Positions 17,774 through 25,600 of a DNA stretch of 64,000 nucleotides are shown here, one piece after another (within the stretch, counting starts at the first letter, position 1; each line of letters opens with the position of its first letter). Below the pieces are notes generated by a model. That model was not told where the DNA came from, made no database searches, and saw only the letters and a list, made by a program, of their open reading frames with translations. Origin of the DNA: Paraktedonobacter sp034437695. Its GTDB lineage: Bacteria > Chloroflexota > Ktedonobacteria > Ktedonobacterales > Ktedonobacteraceae. Location of the stretch: NCBI GenBank assembly GCA_034437695.1, contig DAOTTJ010000219.1, positions 1 to 64,000 on the forward strand. Reading direction: 5' to 3'. Position numbers and translations under genes: made by a program.

Positions 17774-18041
17774 TGTGTTTGAGGTCCCCGCAGGTGAGGA
17801 GCAGGTTTTTATGGAGTGGTGGAAAAAAAGCTCGGAAGCGTTGAGCCAGGAACCCGGCTTTATCGATGCATTGTTGCACCGCAGCCTGAAATCGGAGACG
17901 CGCTTTCAGTTTATCAACGTTGCTCACTGGGAGACCGCCGTAGCGCTGGATATGGCTCGCAGCAAGCATAAAGAGATCTTGCAAGCGCAAAGTCCCGGCA
18001 GAGGGTATCCCGCCCTCTACGAGGTCGCGCTGCGCTACTGA
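17748..18041 (+). CDS. ABM-domain (antibiotic biosynthesis monooxygenase) protein 2
   Basis: 97 residues. The pattern VVLINVFEVPAGEEQVFMEWW..SEAL, then INVAHWETAVALDMA, fits a second ABM-family dimeric barrel, only distantly similar to the one at 16069. It starts inside the P450 gene, so the two are coupled. A role in quinone formation or as a cyclase-like helper is inferred from family and context. Confidence 0.78.
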   Translation: MSSPVVLINVFEVPAGEEQVFMEWWKKSSEALSQEPGFIDALLHRSLKSETRFQFINVAHWETAVALDMARSKHKEILQAQSPGRGYPALYEVALRY

Positions 18042-18069
18042 GCCGTTTTGAGTGAAGGAGTTTTTGCCC

Positions 18070-18258
18070 ATGTCTTACTGTCCCGAATGTGCTACACCTA
18101 TCCACCTGGCCGAAGAGATCGGCATTGGCAGAGTAGTTGTCTGTAGCGATTGTCAGCTTCCCTGGGAGGTGATCGGTCACACACCGATGCAGTTGCGCCA
18201 GGTGGCACTCGAAGCTATGCAGATGTCCGAAGCTATCGAAGGGGATTGGGGCGATTAG
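18070..18258 (+). CDS. LysW-like small carrier protein ending in DWGD
   Basis: 62 residues. Cysteines at 4, 7, 25 and 28 (CPEC..CSDC) form a zinc ribbon, and the acidic C-terminus ends EGDWGD. This is the layout of LysW, the amino-group carrier of lysine/ornithine synthesis in Thermus and archaea, whose C-terminal EDWGE joins the amino group of its substrate through the last glutamate. Here the last residue is Asp. No LysX-type ATP-grasp ligase is in the window. As the last gene of a PKS operon it may carry an amino acid building block. ATG chosen by AAGGAG nine bases upstream. Confidence 0.75.
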   Translation: MSYCPECATPIHLAEEIGIGRVVVCSDCQLPWEVIGHTPMQLRQVALEAMQMSEAIEGDWGD

Positions 18259-18307
18259 CTGCCCGTCTATCTGTTAGTTTATGTCATCATCAACCAGGAC
18301 ACGTTTC

Positions 18308-18344
18308 GTCATCCAGCGTACTAAACACGCTGGATGACTTTTTT
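18308..18344 (+). terminator. Rho-independent terminator of PKS locus A operon
   Basis: A 12-bp perfect stem (18308-18319 with 18327-18338), a 7-nt loop and a run of six T follow the LysW-like gene by 50 bases. It is the clearest intrinsic terminator in the window and marks the right end of locus A. Confidence 0.9.
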
Positions 18345-18379
18345 CTGTTGTAAAGGAATGATACACATTGCCAGAGGTT

Positions 18380-18451
18380 TTCGCAGTTGGTGCTTTGCGC
18401 AACCGGAATCTTCGCAGTTGTTTCGCAGTTGAGTGCGAAACTTTTGCGAAA
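18380..18451. promoter_or_regulatory. TTCGCA repeat array upstream of the recombinase gene
   Basis: Three direct copies of TTCGCAGTTG (18380, 18411, 18422) and two inverted TGCGAAA copies (18434, 18445) lie within 72 bases. TTTCGCA-GTTGAG-TGCGAAA (18421-18440) is a perfect inverted repeat with a 6-base spacer. This is the look of an operator or of recombinase core sites; it lies 111 bases before the recombinase start. Confidence 0.55.
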
Positions 18452-18561
18452 GCACTGTGAAGATGCGCAAGGTATCCTTTGACCATACGAAAAAAGATCG
18501 TAGCTTGCGCTTCTAGGCACAAGCAAACAATCCTTTACCAGAGGAAACGTGAGGAATAAGC

Positions 18562-19629
18562 ATGTTACCAACTGCTGTCATGAACTCGCCTGAATGGCAC
18601 GATGAGCGCAAGAAGAGCGAGCTTGAGCAGCGCTTTGGCCAGCAAGCACTGGAAGGGCGCAAGGGTGTCCAGCCGCTTGAAGATCCACACGATGCGATCG
18701 GACAAACGGTTGAGACATGGCTGACGCAAAACTATCCTCCGGTCTCCAGCGAGACGACCGCGACGATCTATCGCAAGCTGCTCAACTCGCTACGCACCTA
18801 TCTGGGTTTGCAGGGTCTCGACCTGGATAGTCCCGACCAGCAGCTCGCCCGGCAGATCCAGACGTGGGCCAATCAGCGCACGCCAAATAGCAAACGCCAG
18901 GGCGATGTCGCTCCCTCGACATATAACCAGCGCATCGCTGCGATCAACAGTTTCTACACCTGGGTCAAACAGTGCGGCATCCACGATTGGGCCAATCCAA
19001 CCGAGCAGCTCGACCGCACGACGGTACGCAAGTACTCGGACGCCTCGGCGCTCGATGTGCAACAGGTGAGCAAACAGCTCAAGGAGATCGATCGCGGGAC
19101 GCCGCGCGGGCAGCGCGACTATACGCTGCTGCAAGTGGCGCTCAATACGGGTCGCAGCGCACGCGAACTCGCCAGTCTTACCCTGGGCAGTCTCGACCTC
19201 CAGGGCGAGCATGTGACGCTGACCTTTGCCAATGGACGCGGCGGCAAGGTGATGTGCGATACGCTCGATGTGCGGCTCTCGCAGATGTTGCTGCGCTATC
19301 TGCAAACCATCTATGGCGCAAACCTGGCCACGCTCAATTCACAGGCTCCGATCTGGATCTCTTTTAGCGACCGCACCTACCGCCAGGCCATCGGTCAACA
19401 GACGATCGCCGATATCTGCGAGGCGCATCTGGGCGTCTCACGCGTGCATCGCCTGCGCCATACCTTTGCCTTCGCGATGGACCAACTGGGCGCATCGACG
19501 GGTGTGATTCAGACACGCCTGGGTCACGAAAGTCGTTCGACTACCGATATCTACCTGGCCAGCCTTAAACGCGCACAAAATCCCTACGCGACGGTTCTGG
19601 CCGATGCGTTCGGTGTAGAGCAAGAATAA
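18562..19629 (+). CDS. Tyrosine recombinase / integrase
   Basis: 355 residues. Residues about 45-150 form a SAM-like core-binding domain (TVETWLTQNY..IYRKLLNSLRTYL). The catalytic domain has the first Arg in NTGRSARELASL, HxxR in VHRLRHTFA, His in RLGHESRSTT and the nucleophile Tyr in TDIYLAS. All catalytic positions seem intact. Xer housekeeping enzymes are shorter (about 300), so it is more likely a mobile-element or local recombinase. It stands alone between PKS locus A and the multicopper oxidase. The start ATG follows GAGGAAT. Confidence 0.88.
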   Translation: MLPTAVMNSPEWHDERKKSELEQRFGQQALEGRKGVQPLEDPHDAIGQTVETWLTQNYPPVSSETTATIYRKLLNSLRTYLGLQGLDLDSPDQQLARQIQTWANQRTPNSKRQGDVAPSTYNQRIAAINSFYTWVKQCGIHDWANPTEQLDRTTVRKYSDASALDVQQVSKQLKEIDRGTPRGQRDYTLLQVALNTGRSARELASLTLGSLDLQGEHVTLTFANGRGGKVMCDTLDVRLSQMLLRYLQTIYGANLATLNSQAPIWISFSDRTYRQAIGQQTIADICEAHLGVSRVHRLRHTFAFAMDQLGASTGVIQTRLGHESRSTTDIYLASLKRAQNPYATVLADAFGVEQE

Positions 19630-19684
19630 GCGGCGCTCCTGGTCTGTGGACCGGGAACGGGACGGCCCTGGAAAGGGAACCATC

Positions 19685-21292
19685 ATGGCACAAACGCCAC
19701 CAAAAGATAGATTACAAGAAGTGAGCGAGACCGCGCAGCCGACGACGCAGGAGCGATATAGACCCAATATCCTGGTGATCGTGGGCGTGGTCTTGCTCGT
19801 ACTCGTACTCACAACCCTGGGAGTCTTTAAAGCAGACCTTTTCCAGAATGGACCGACAAGCGCGACGACGGTGCCGCAGATCTTGTCCGCGCCGCAGATC
19901 CCTTCAGGGTCCGGGGTGCCAACTGCGCTCAATATGGGCATGCCCACGGGCAGATCGATCACGACGCTTCAAGCACCACAGACCGCGACACACACCAGAC
20001 AGTTTACGCTGGTCGCGCAAAACGCTCTGCTCACCCGAGGTCCAGGCCTCCAGTTGCCCGCGTGGACCTTTAATGGCAGTTCACCAGGACCCACTCTGCG
20101 CGTGCAGCAGGGCGATCTGGTGGTTGTCCACGTGGTTAACCACCTCAGCTTTGGCATCACTGTCCACTGGCACGGCATCGATGTCCCTAACTCGCAGGAT
20201 GGCGTGGCCGGAGTGACGCAGGATGCCATTCGACCGGGCCAGACCTTTACCTACCGTTTTGTCACCAACGACCCCGGCACCTACTGGTACCACTCGCACC
20301 AGTTCAGCGCAGCCGAAACCGATGGTGGTCTCTTTGGTATGTTGATAGTCGATCCGGCCACGCCGACGATCCACGCGGATCTCGACTATAGCGTGGCGCT
20401 GCATGAGTGGAACGCGGCCAATAATCGCCTGGTCTTCACCATGAATACGACCACGGGAACGCTGAACGAGGCCGCCCAACCCGGTCAGTGGGTACGGCTG
20501 CGCATCGTCGAGACATCGAGCACCGCCAGCACGGCCCCGCATCTATTGACGCTGGTAGGAGCGCCCTTTAAGGTCGTCTCACTTGATGGACACGACCTCA
20601 ATCAGCCCCAATGGCTGAATGCGGTCCCGCTGCCCATAGGCGCAGCTCAGCGCTACGACCTGCTCTTCCAGATGCCCGCCCACGGCTCGGTGGCACTGGT
20701 CGCCGCCGACGAGACGACCAATCAGCGCTATCTGGCGGCTCCCGCCGTAGTGATTGGTCAAGGAGGCGTGCCAGCCACATTGCCCGCGCTCAAGCCCTGG
20801 TTCGACCTGACCAGCTATGGTCAACCCGCGCAGGCCGCGATCACCCTGCAAAGTCACTTTGACGTGACCTCGACTATCGCGCTGAACAACCAGGTGGGAA
20901 CCTCGCTCGGGCGCATGGGGATGACCTACACGATCAACGGCAAAGTCTTTCCCGACACCGGCATGATCATGGTCAAAGAGGGGCAACTGGTCGAGATCAC
21001 CATAGTCAACCAGAGCAACCTCTACCACCCGATGCACCTGCACGGCCACAGCTTCTACGTCCTGAGCGCCAATGGCAAGGCGCTGAGCGGCAGTCCAGTC
21101 CGCCTGGATACCGTGCTCGTCCCGCCGCATACGACCTACACAATCGGCTTTCTCGCCAACAATCCGGGCATCTGGATGCTGCACTGTCATAATCTCTTGC
21201 ACGCCAACTGGGGCATGGATATGATGGTCGCGTACTACGGCTATACCACGCCGTACACGGTGGGGACGACCTCGCAGAACTTCCCTGACTAG
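19685..21292 (+). CDS. Multicopper oxidase, membrane-anchored
   Basis: 535 residues. Residues about 25-45 form one hydrophobic helix, so the enzyme is held at the outer face of the membrane. All four copper motifs are present: HWHGIDVPN, YWYHSHQF, HPMHLHGHSF and HCHNLLHANWGM, the last with the type 1 copper ligands. Such laccase-like enzymes oxidise phenols or metals with oxygen. It could act on phenolic polyketides from the neighbouring loci, but nothing ties it to them except position. ATG chosen by AAAGGGAA upstream. The gene converges on the membrane protein gene at 21318. Confidence 0.9.
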   Translation: MAQTPPKDRLQEVSETAQPTTQERYRPNILVIVGVVLLVLVLTTLGVFKADLFQNGPTSATTVPQILSAPQIPSGSGVPTALNMGMPTGRSITTLQAPQTATHTRQFTLVAQNALLTRGPGLQLPAWTFNGSSPGPTLRVQQGDLVVVHVVNHLSFGITVHWHGIDVPNSQDGVAGVTQDAIRPGQTFTYRFVTNDPGTYWYHSHQFSAAETDGGLFGMLIVDPATPTIHADLDYSVALHEWNAANNRLVFTMNTTTGTLNEAAQPGQWVRLRIVETSSTASTAPHLLTLVGAPFKVVSLDGHDLNQPQWLNAVPLPIGAAQRYDLLFQMPAHGSVALVAADETTNQRYLAAPAVVIGQGGVPATLPALKPWFDLTSYGQPAQAAITLQSHFDVTSTIALNNQVGTSLGRMGMTYTINGKVFPDTGMIMVKEGQLVEITIVNQSNLYHPMHLHGHSFYVLSANGKALSGSPVRLDTVLVPPHTTYTIGFLANNPGIWMLHCHNLLHANWGMDMMVAYYGYTTPYTVGTTSQNFPD

Positions 21293-21310
21293 CACCACAG
21301 GCCCGTCGTA

Positions 21311-21341
21311 CCGCCAGTCAGGGTCGGGGCCAGACTGGCGG
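21311..21341. terminator. Hairpin between convergent genes
   Basis: CCGCCAGTC (21311-21319) pairs with GACTGGCGG (21333-21341) across a GC-rich loop. It lies just past the oxidase stop and covers the stop of the minus-strand membrane gene. There is no T-run, so termination is only suggested by position. Confidence 0.4.
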
Positions 21342-22262
21342 CACTTGCAGGGTGACGGGCGTATCGAGCGTGCCGCGAAAGAGATATTCGGTCAGACGTT
21401 GCCCGCTGTTTTTTTCATCCGAGGTGTCCAGGGGTTGCGGCCAGCGCAGCGCGTCGTAGAGCGTGAGCCGATAGAGGTCAAACGCGGCATTGAGCAGGTT
21501 GCCATAGACCTCGGCGGCATTCAGTGCCTGCCAGTAGGCAAAGAGGGCGACAGCCACGCCCACAAAGATCGCCCACCACGCCCACAGGGTCCACACCAGG
21601 AAAAGCACTCCCCACAGCAGGTTGAACAGCGCCCCATTGACGCTTGCCCGCGCCTCGCTCAACTCCTGCCTGGCCTCGTCCGGCAGGAGCAGCCAGAGAT
21701 GCGGCCAGCAGATCACCGCGTCCAGACCGTATTTCATCCACGGACGCAACTCTGCTGCCCGCAAGCAATTGCCCAGGCGCGTGGGCAGCAGCGCGGAATC
21801 ATCAGGAAACTGGCGCAACTGCTGATCCAACTGGGTATATGCCTCGCTCTCCTCAACGCTTAACTGCTTGAGACCCTTGTTTGCCAGCTCCTGCCATTGT
21901 CCTGCAAGCACCTCCATGCGGCGAAGTTGACGCTGGACACACCAGTTGCGTACCCTGAGGAGCGGCCAGTTTAGCCAGCCTGGCCAGACTGGCCAGTAAC
22001 CTGCGCAGAGACGCACCAGGGGCCTGGCAATCGTCTGCACAGCCACCGACGAGAAGACTACCAGCAAGAGACCCAGGACCAGGTAGGTCACCTGCTCCGG
22101 CAATGGTAAATGCACAAAGTTCTGCTCGACCGCGCCCCAGCCGAAATGCAAGACCCAGACGAGGAAGCCACCCAGCCAGAAGACAAAGGCGGGCGTCAGG
22201 AGCAAGGCGAACCATTGAGCGCTCAACTGATCGCCGATGCCCTCCCAGAACTTGATCAACAT
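21318..22262 (-). CDS. Membrane protein of the caspase/STAND operon
   Basis: 314 residues. Two hydrophobic helices near residues 17-40 and 55-77, a long charged cytoplasmic stretch (ELANKGLKQLSVEESEAYTQLDQ), and two more helices near 215-258 in a tryptophan-rich segment. I recognise no family. It is the last gene of the minus-strand operon that starts at 28722, 17 bp after the zinc-ribbon gene. In conflict systems a terminal membrane protein is often the effector that damages the membrane, but this is inference. ATG at 22262 follows GGAGAAAAGG. Confidence 0.65.
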   Translation of the reverse strand: MLIKFWEGIGDQLSAQWFALLLTPAFVFWLGGFLVWVLHFGWGAVEQNFVHLPLPEQVTYLVLGLLLVVFSSVAVQTIARPLVRLCAGYWPVWPGWLNWPLLRVRNWCVQRQLRRMEVLAGQWQELANKGLKQLSVEESEAYTQLDQQLRQFPDDSALLPTRLGNCLRAAELRPWMKYGLDAVICWPHLWLLLPDEARQELSEARASVNGALFNLLWGVLFLVWTLWAWWAIFVGVAVALFAYWQALNAAEVYGNLLNAAFDLYRLTLYDALRWPQPLDTSDEKNSGQRLTEYLFRGTLDTPVTLQVPPVWPRP

Positions 22263-22279
22263 GGACCTTTTCTCCCTAT

Positions 22280-22672
22280 TTAAACCGCCCTGAGAGGGAG
22301 TTTGTGAGTAGGACAGAGCCGCATAACCTCCCCTGCCGTACGCTGTGACCATTTATAATCACAGTTCGGAGACGGACACATGTACCTACGGGCAGGTACC
22401 GCCGAGCTATTGCTGCTCAGGGTGTCATATCCCTTGACGTTACGTTCGTCGGTTTCGGTTCCCTGCATATGCGTATCAGCCCACTGTTGCGTGCCAGGGT
22501 AACGCGCCAGGGCAGCAGCGATGAGATCGGCCACATCCTGACCCTGCTGCCCGCTCACGATCAGCGAACTGAGTGTACTGTCGAGTGCCAACGCATCCGT
22601 GCTGCCGATCAGATCGCTCAGATGTGGGCGAATGGCGCGGGCGCAGGCGATATAGCGGTCGTTACGTTGCAT
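22280..22672 (-). CDS. Small helical-domain plus zinc-ribbon protein (effector-associated-domain-like)
   Basis: 130 residues. Residues 1-68 are a compact helical domain (ACARAIRPHLSDLIGSTDAL, then DVADLIAAALARYPG) that resembles the effector-associated adaptor domains found beside NACHT/NB-ARC and caspase proteins. Residues 95-125 have CPSPNCDYKW and, 13 residues on, CPTH: a treble-clef or zinc-ribbon metal site. It sits 16 bp after the large STAND-caspase gene, so it is a likely adaptor or substrate of that protein. The family call is by pattern only. ATG fixed by AAAGGA. Confidence 0.6.
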   Translation of the reverse strand: MQRNDRYIACARAIRPHLSDLIGSTDALALDSTLSSLIVSGQQGQDVADLIAAALARYPGTQQWADTHMQGTETDERNVKGYDTLSSNSSAVPARRYMCPSPNCDYKWSQRTAGEVMRLCPTHKLPLRAV

Positions 22673-22688
22673 AGGTCTTTCCTTTGTT

Positions 22689-25600
22689 TTAGAGTACCAC
22701 AAAGTTCTCACGCAGGCTAGTCATAACTACGATCGCATGCTGGCGGGCGTTGAGACGTGGCATGTGCTCCTGGACATACCTGGTGATGTCGTAGATACGC
22801 ACCAGGGCGTCGTTCTCCGCGACACGTCCGCGCAGTGCTTCGAGAAAGTGATGAGTAAACAGGCTATGGTTAAGATTGGGAACCTCGTAAGAGTCTTCCT
22901 CGGCTGTGCTAGAAGCCAGCACGACACGCCCCCCTTTGCTGGCGAGGCTGTTATAAACACCGGTAGTAAAGCCAGTCTGGTATTGCGAGCCGCCGCTAAA
23001 GGCCCCCGCGTGACAGGCGTCGAGTACCAGCACAACGTATTGCGCCCGCAAGGCTTGCAGTGCGCGTTCCAGCTCGGCGGAGGTAATCGCGGTGCGCTTG
23101 AGATCGGACGCGTCGGTTTCAACCGGGCAGAGATATTCGCCGGCATAGAAGCCGCCTTTGGAGCTGATCCCGTGGCCGGTAAAATAGATCAGGATGAGCG
23201 CCTCTTTGTCGGCGAGACGTGCCAGGCACTCTAATTTAGAGCTGATCGCTCCTTTCGTGGCTTCGTGGTTGAGCAGAAGCGTGACATTAGTCTTATCGAA
23301 CGGTTGCAGTCTGTGCGGGTCGATCAAGGTCTCATAGACGGCGGTGGCGTCGTGGATCGAGGTGGTGAGCGATGTCAGGTGTTCATACTCATTGATGCCT
23401 ACGACCAGGGCGAAGGCATTGCGCACGCGTATCGGGTCGGAGGTACTCCCTTTAGTAAAGGACTTCATCAGACTGGTCATCAACGTCCCGGCCTCAGCCA
23501 CTTGCTCGGCCATACCCAGCCGTTCAAACGAGCCGATGGCGTTCGCCAGGACGCTGGTCGCCTCTGCGATATTGCCCAGCTTCGCCAGTGCTCTGGCCTG
23601 GAGGAGTTGAATGCGTGGAGGTCGATAGCCGTGGGTCGCGCCCGGCGTCTGTTGATAAAAGGTCAGGGCTTTGCCGCAGAGGTCGCGGGCCTCGGCGTAG
23701 TTCTCCTCATTGAAAGCGCGTTGAGCCAGTGCCTCCTGGATACCAGTGGTGAAAAGTCCGGCGATCAGTGGTTCCATTGAGCCTTGAATAAGTTTCTCGG
23801 CTTGCATAAAGTAGTCTTTTGCGGCCTTGCCCTGATCGAGCGCCGGGTTCGGGTGCGGGCCGGGGGTGTGGAACCACGCCAGGTCGTACGTAGCGAAGCC
23901 CAGCTCGGTCTGCCAATCCAGTACCTTGAGTTGGTTGCGAGCGGCTTCCAGCAACTCCAACGCAACAGGATAATTCTTCTGTTCGAGACGCAAGCGCCCG
24001 AGCAGACGCGTGGTCTGAGCTATCCCGCGCATATCCTGCATGGTGCGATAGAGGGCCAGCGCGTCTTGCAGGTCGGCCTCGGCCTCGCTCAACACATTCT
24101 GGTGTGTCCGTACCCAACCCGTTACACAGCTCTTCACCCACGCCTGCGCATGGTCGTGCTTATATGCGGCCATCAACTCGCTAAAGCGACCAGAGACCTC
24201 CAACAGTTCGTTCCAGCGTCCGGCGTAGATACAGCCAAAGCTAAACGCCCGCATGAGGATGTAGCTATCTTTGATCAACTGATGGCTCAGGCACCAGTTG
24301 AGAGCCGAACGCAGGTCGTCGTTATAGGTCATCAGGTACTCATAGCCATTGAAGTCCCAATAGCCAGGTGCGTGTTTCAGGGCCAGGAGCGAGATAGCCT
24401 CAATCCACTCGCGCTGGTACTGATCTTGCAGTTGACGACAGTTCTCAGTAAGATAAAGCGCAACAAAACGCTTCGCCAGCGAGAGCATACTGATCTTCCC
24501 GCCCTGCACCAGGATCAAGTTTAAATCGGCAGCCAGATCGAGTGTGTCGTTTAAAGCATCTTCGTCGCAATAGAGACCCATGCTTGCCCGCAAGACCTTG
24601 TACTCAACCTTATCGGTAAACAGCGAGAGCATACACAGTGCCTTGATGCTCGCTGGCTGCACCGCCAGGATGGTGATGCTCGTCTGAAAAATCTGTTTGA
24701 GCAACAACTCTTCAGGTAAACGGCTGGTCAGGCGTTTGAGCTTGATCTTGCTGATAGTATGGCGTTTCAGTTGACCAATCACCCAGACAATCGCCAGTGG
24801 GATGCCGCTGGTATACTCATAGAGATCGCGAACCTGCGACTCGTCCAGATCTACATCGCGATACTCGGACTCGCGTCGGATCAGATCGATAGCTGCTATC
24901 TCGTTTAAGGGCTTGAGTTTGATTGAATAGCCCAGACTGAAAGCCTCAAGCGAGGTAATCAGGAACTTGGTCGGCCTGGGCATATTGTTGATAAACTCGG
25001 TGAGCATCGGATAGCGACCGCCTTCCAACCCATCGATGATTAAGAGCGCGTGCCTTTTCTGGAGTATGGTATAGATATGGGCAACCTGCTTCTCACGCTC
25101 GTCGCGCAAAATATTGGTCTGTTCCAGCGCCGTGGCAATCGTCGTGATACACACGGTTAAAGCGGTCTTGTCGCTATCCTCGGACGGCTGATCCAGCAGG
25201 ATCTTACTGGAGATCGGTGTCCAGATAATCGTATCAAAACCCAGTTGACCCAACTGGCAAAGGGGGAGATAGGCATGAGCAATCTCAAGGGCAAGCGAGG
25301 TCTTGACAATGCCACCGATACCAAAGATCGAAACTGCATACTCTTTACTGCTCGAAGAGAGCAATCCCTGGATCTGCTGAAATTCCTCCTGACGCCCGAT
25401 GAGCTGGTTAAAGCGTCTGGACGGGACTTGCTCTATACACGACGAGGCAGCTTGATCGGGCTGCGAAACAGAGGCCGCACCCTCAGAGCGCAACGCCTCG
25501 ATCGCCGCACTCAGCAGTCCGGCAAAATTGTAGGGCTGCGCGTACAGACCACTGAGCAGGTTTGTCTCGCTACCACGCATTTGCAAAATACCGAGGATGG

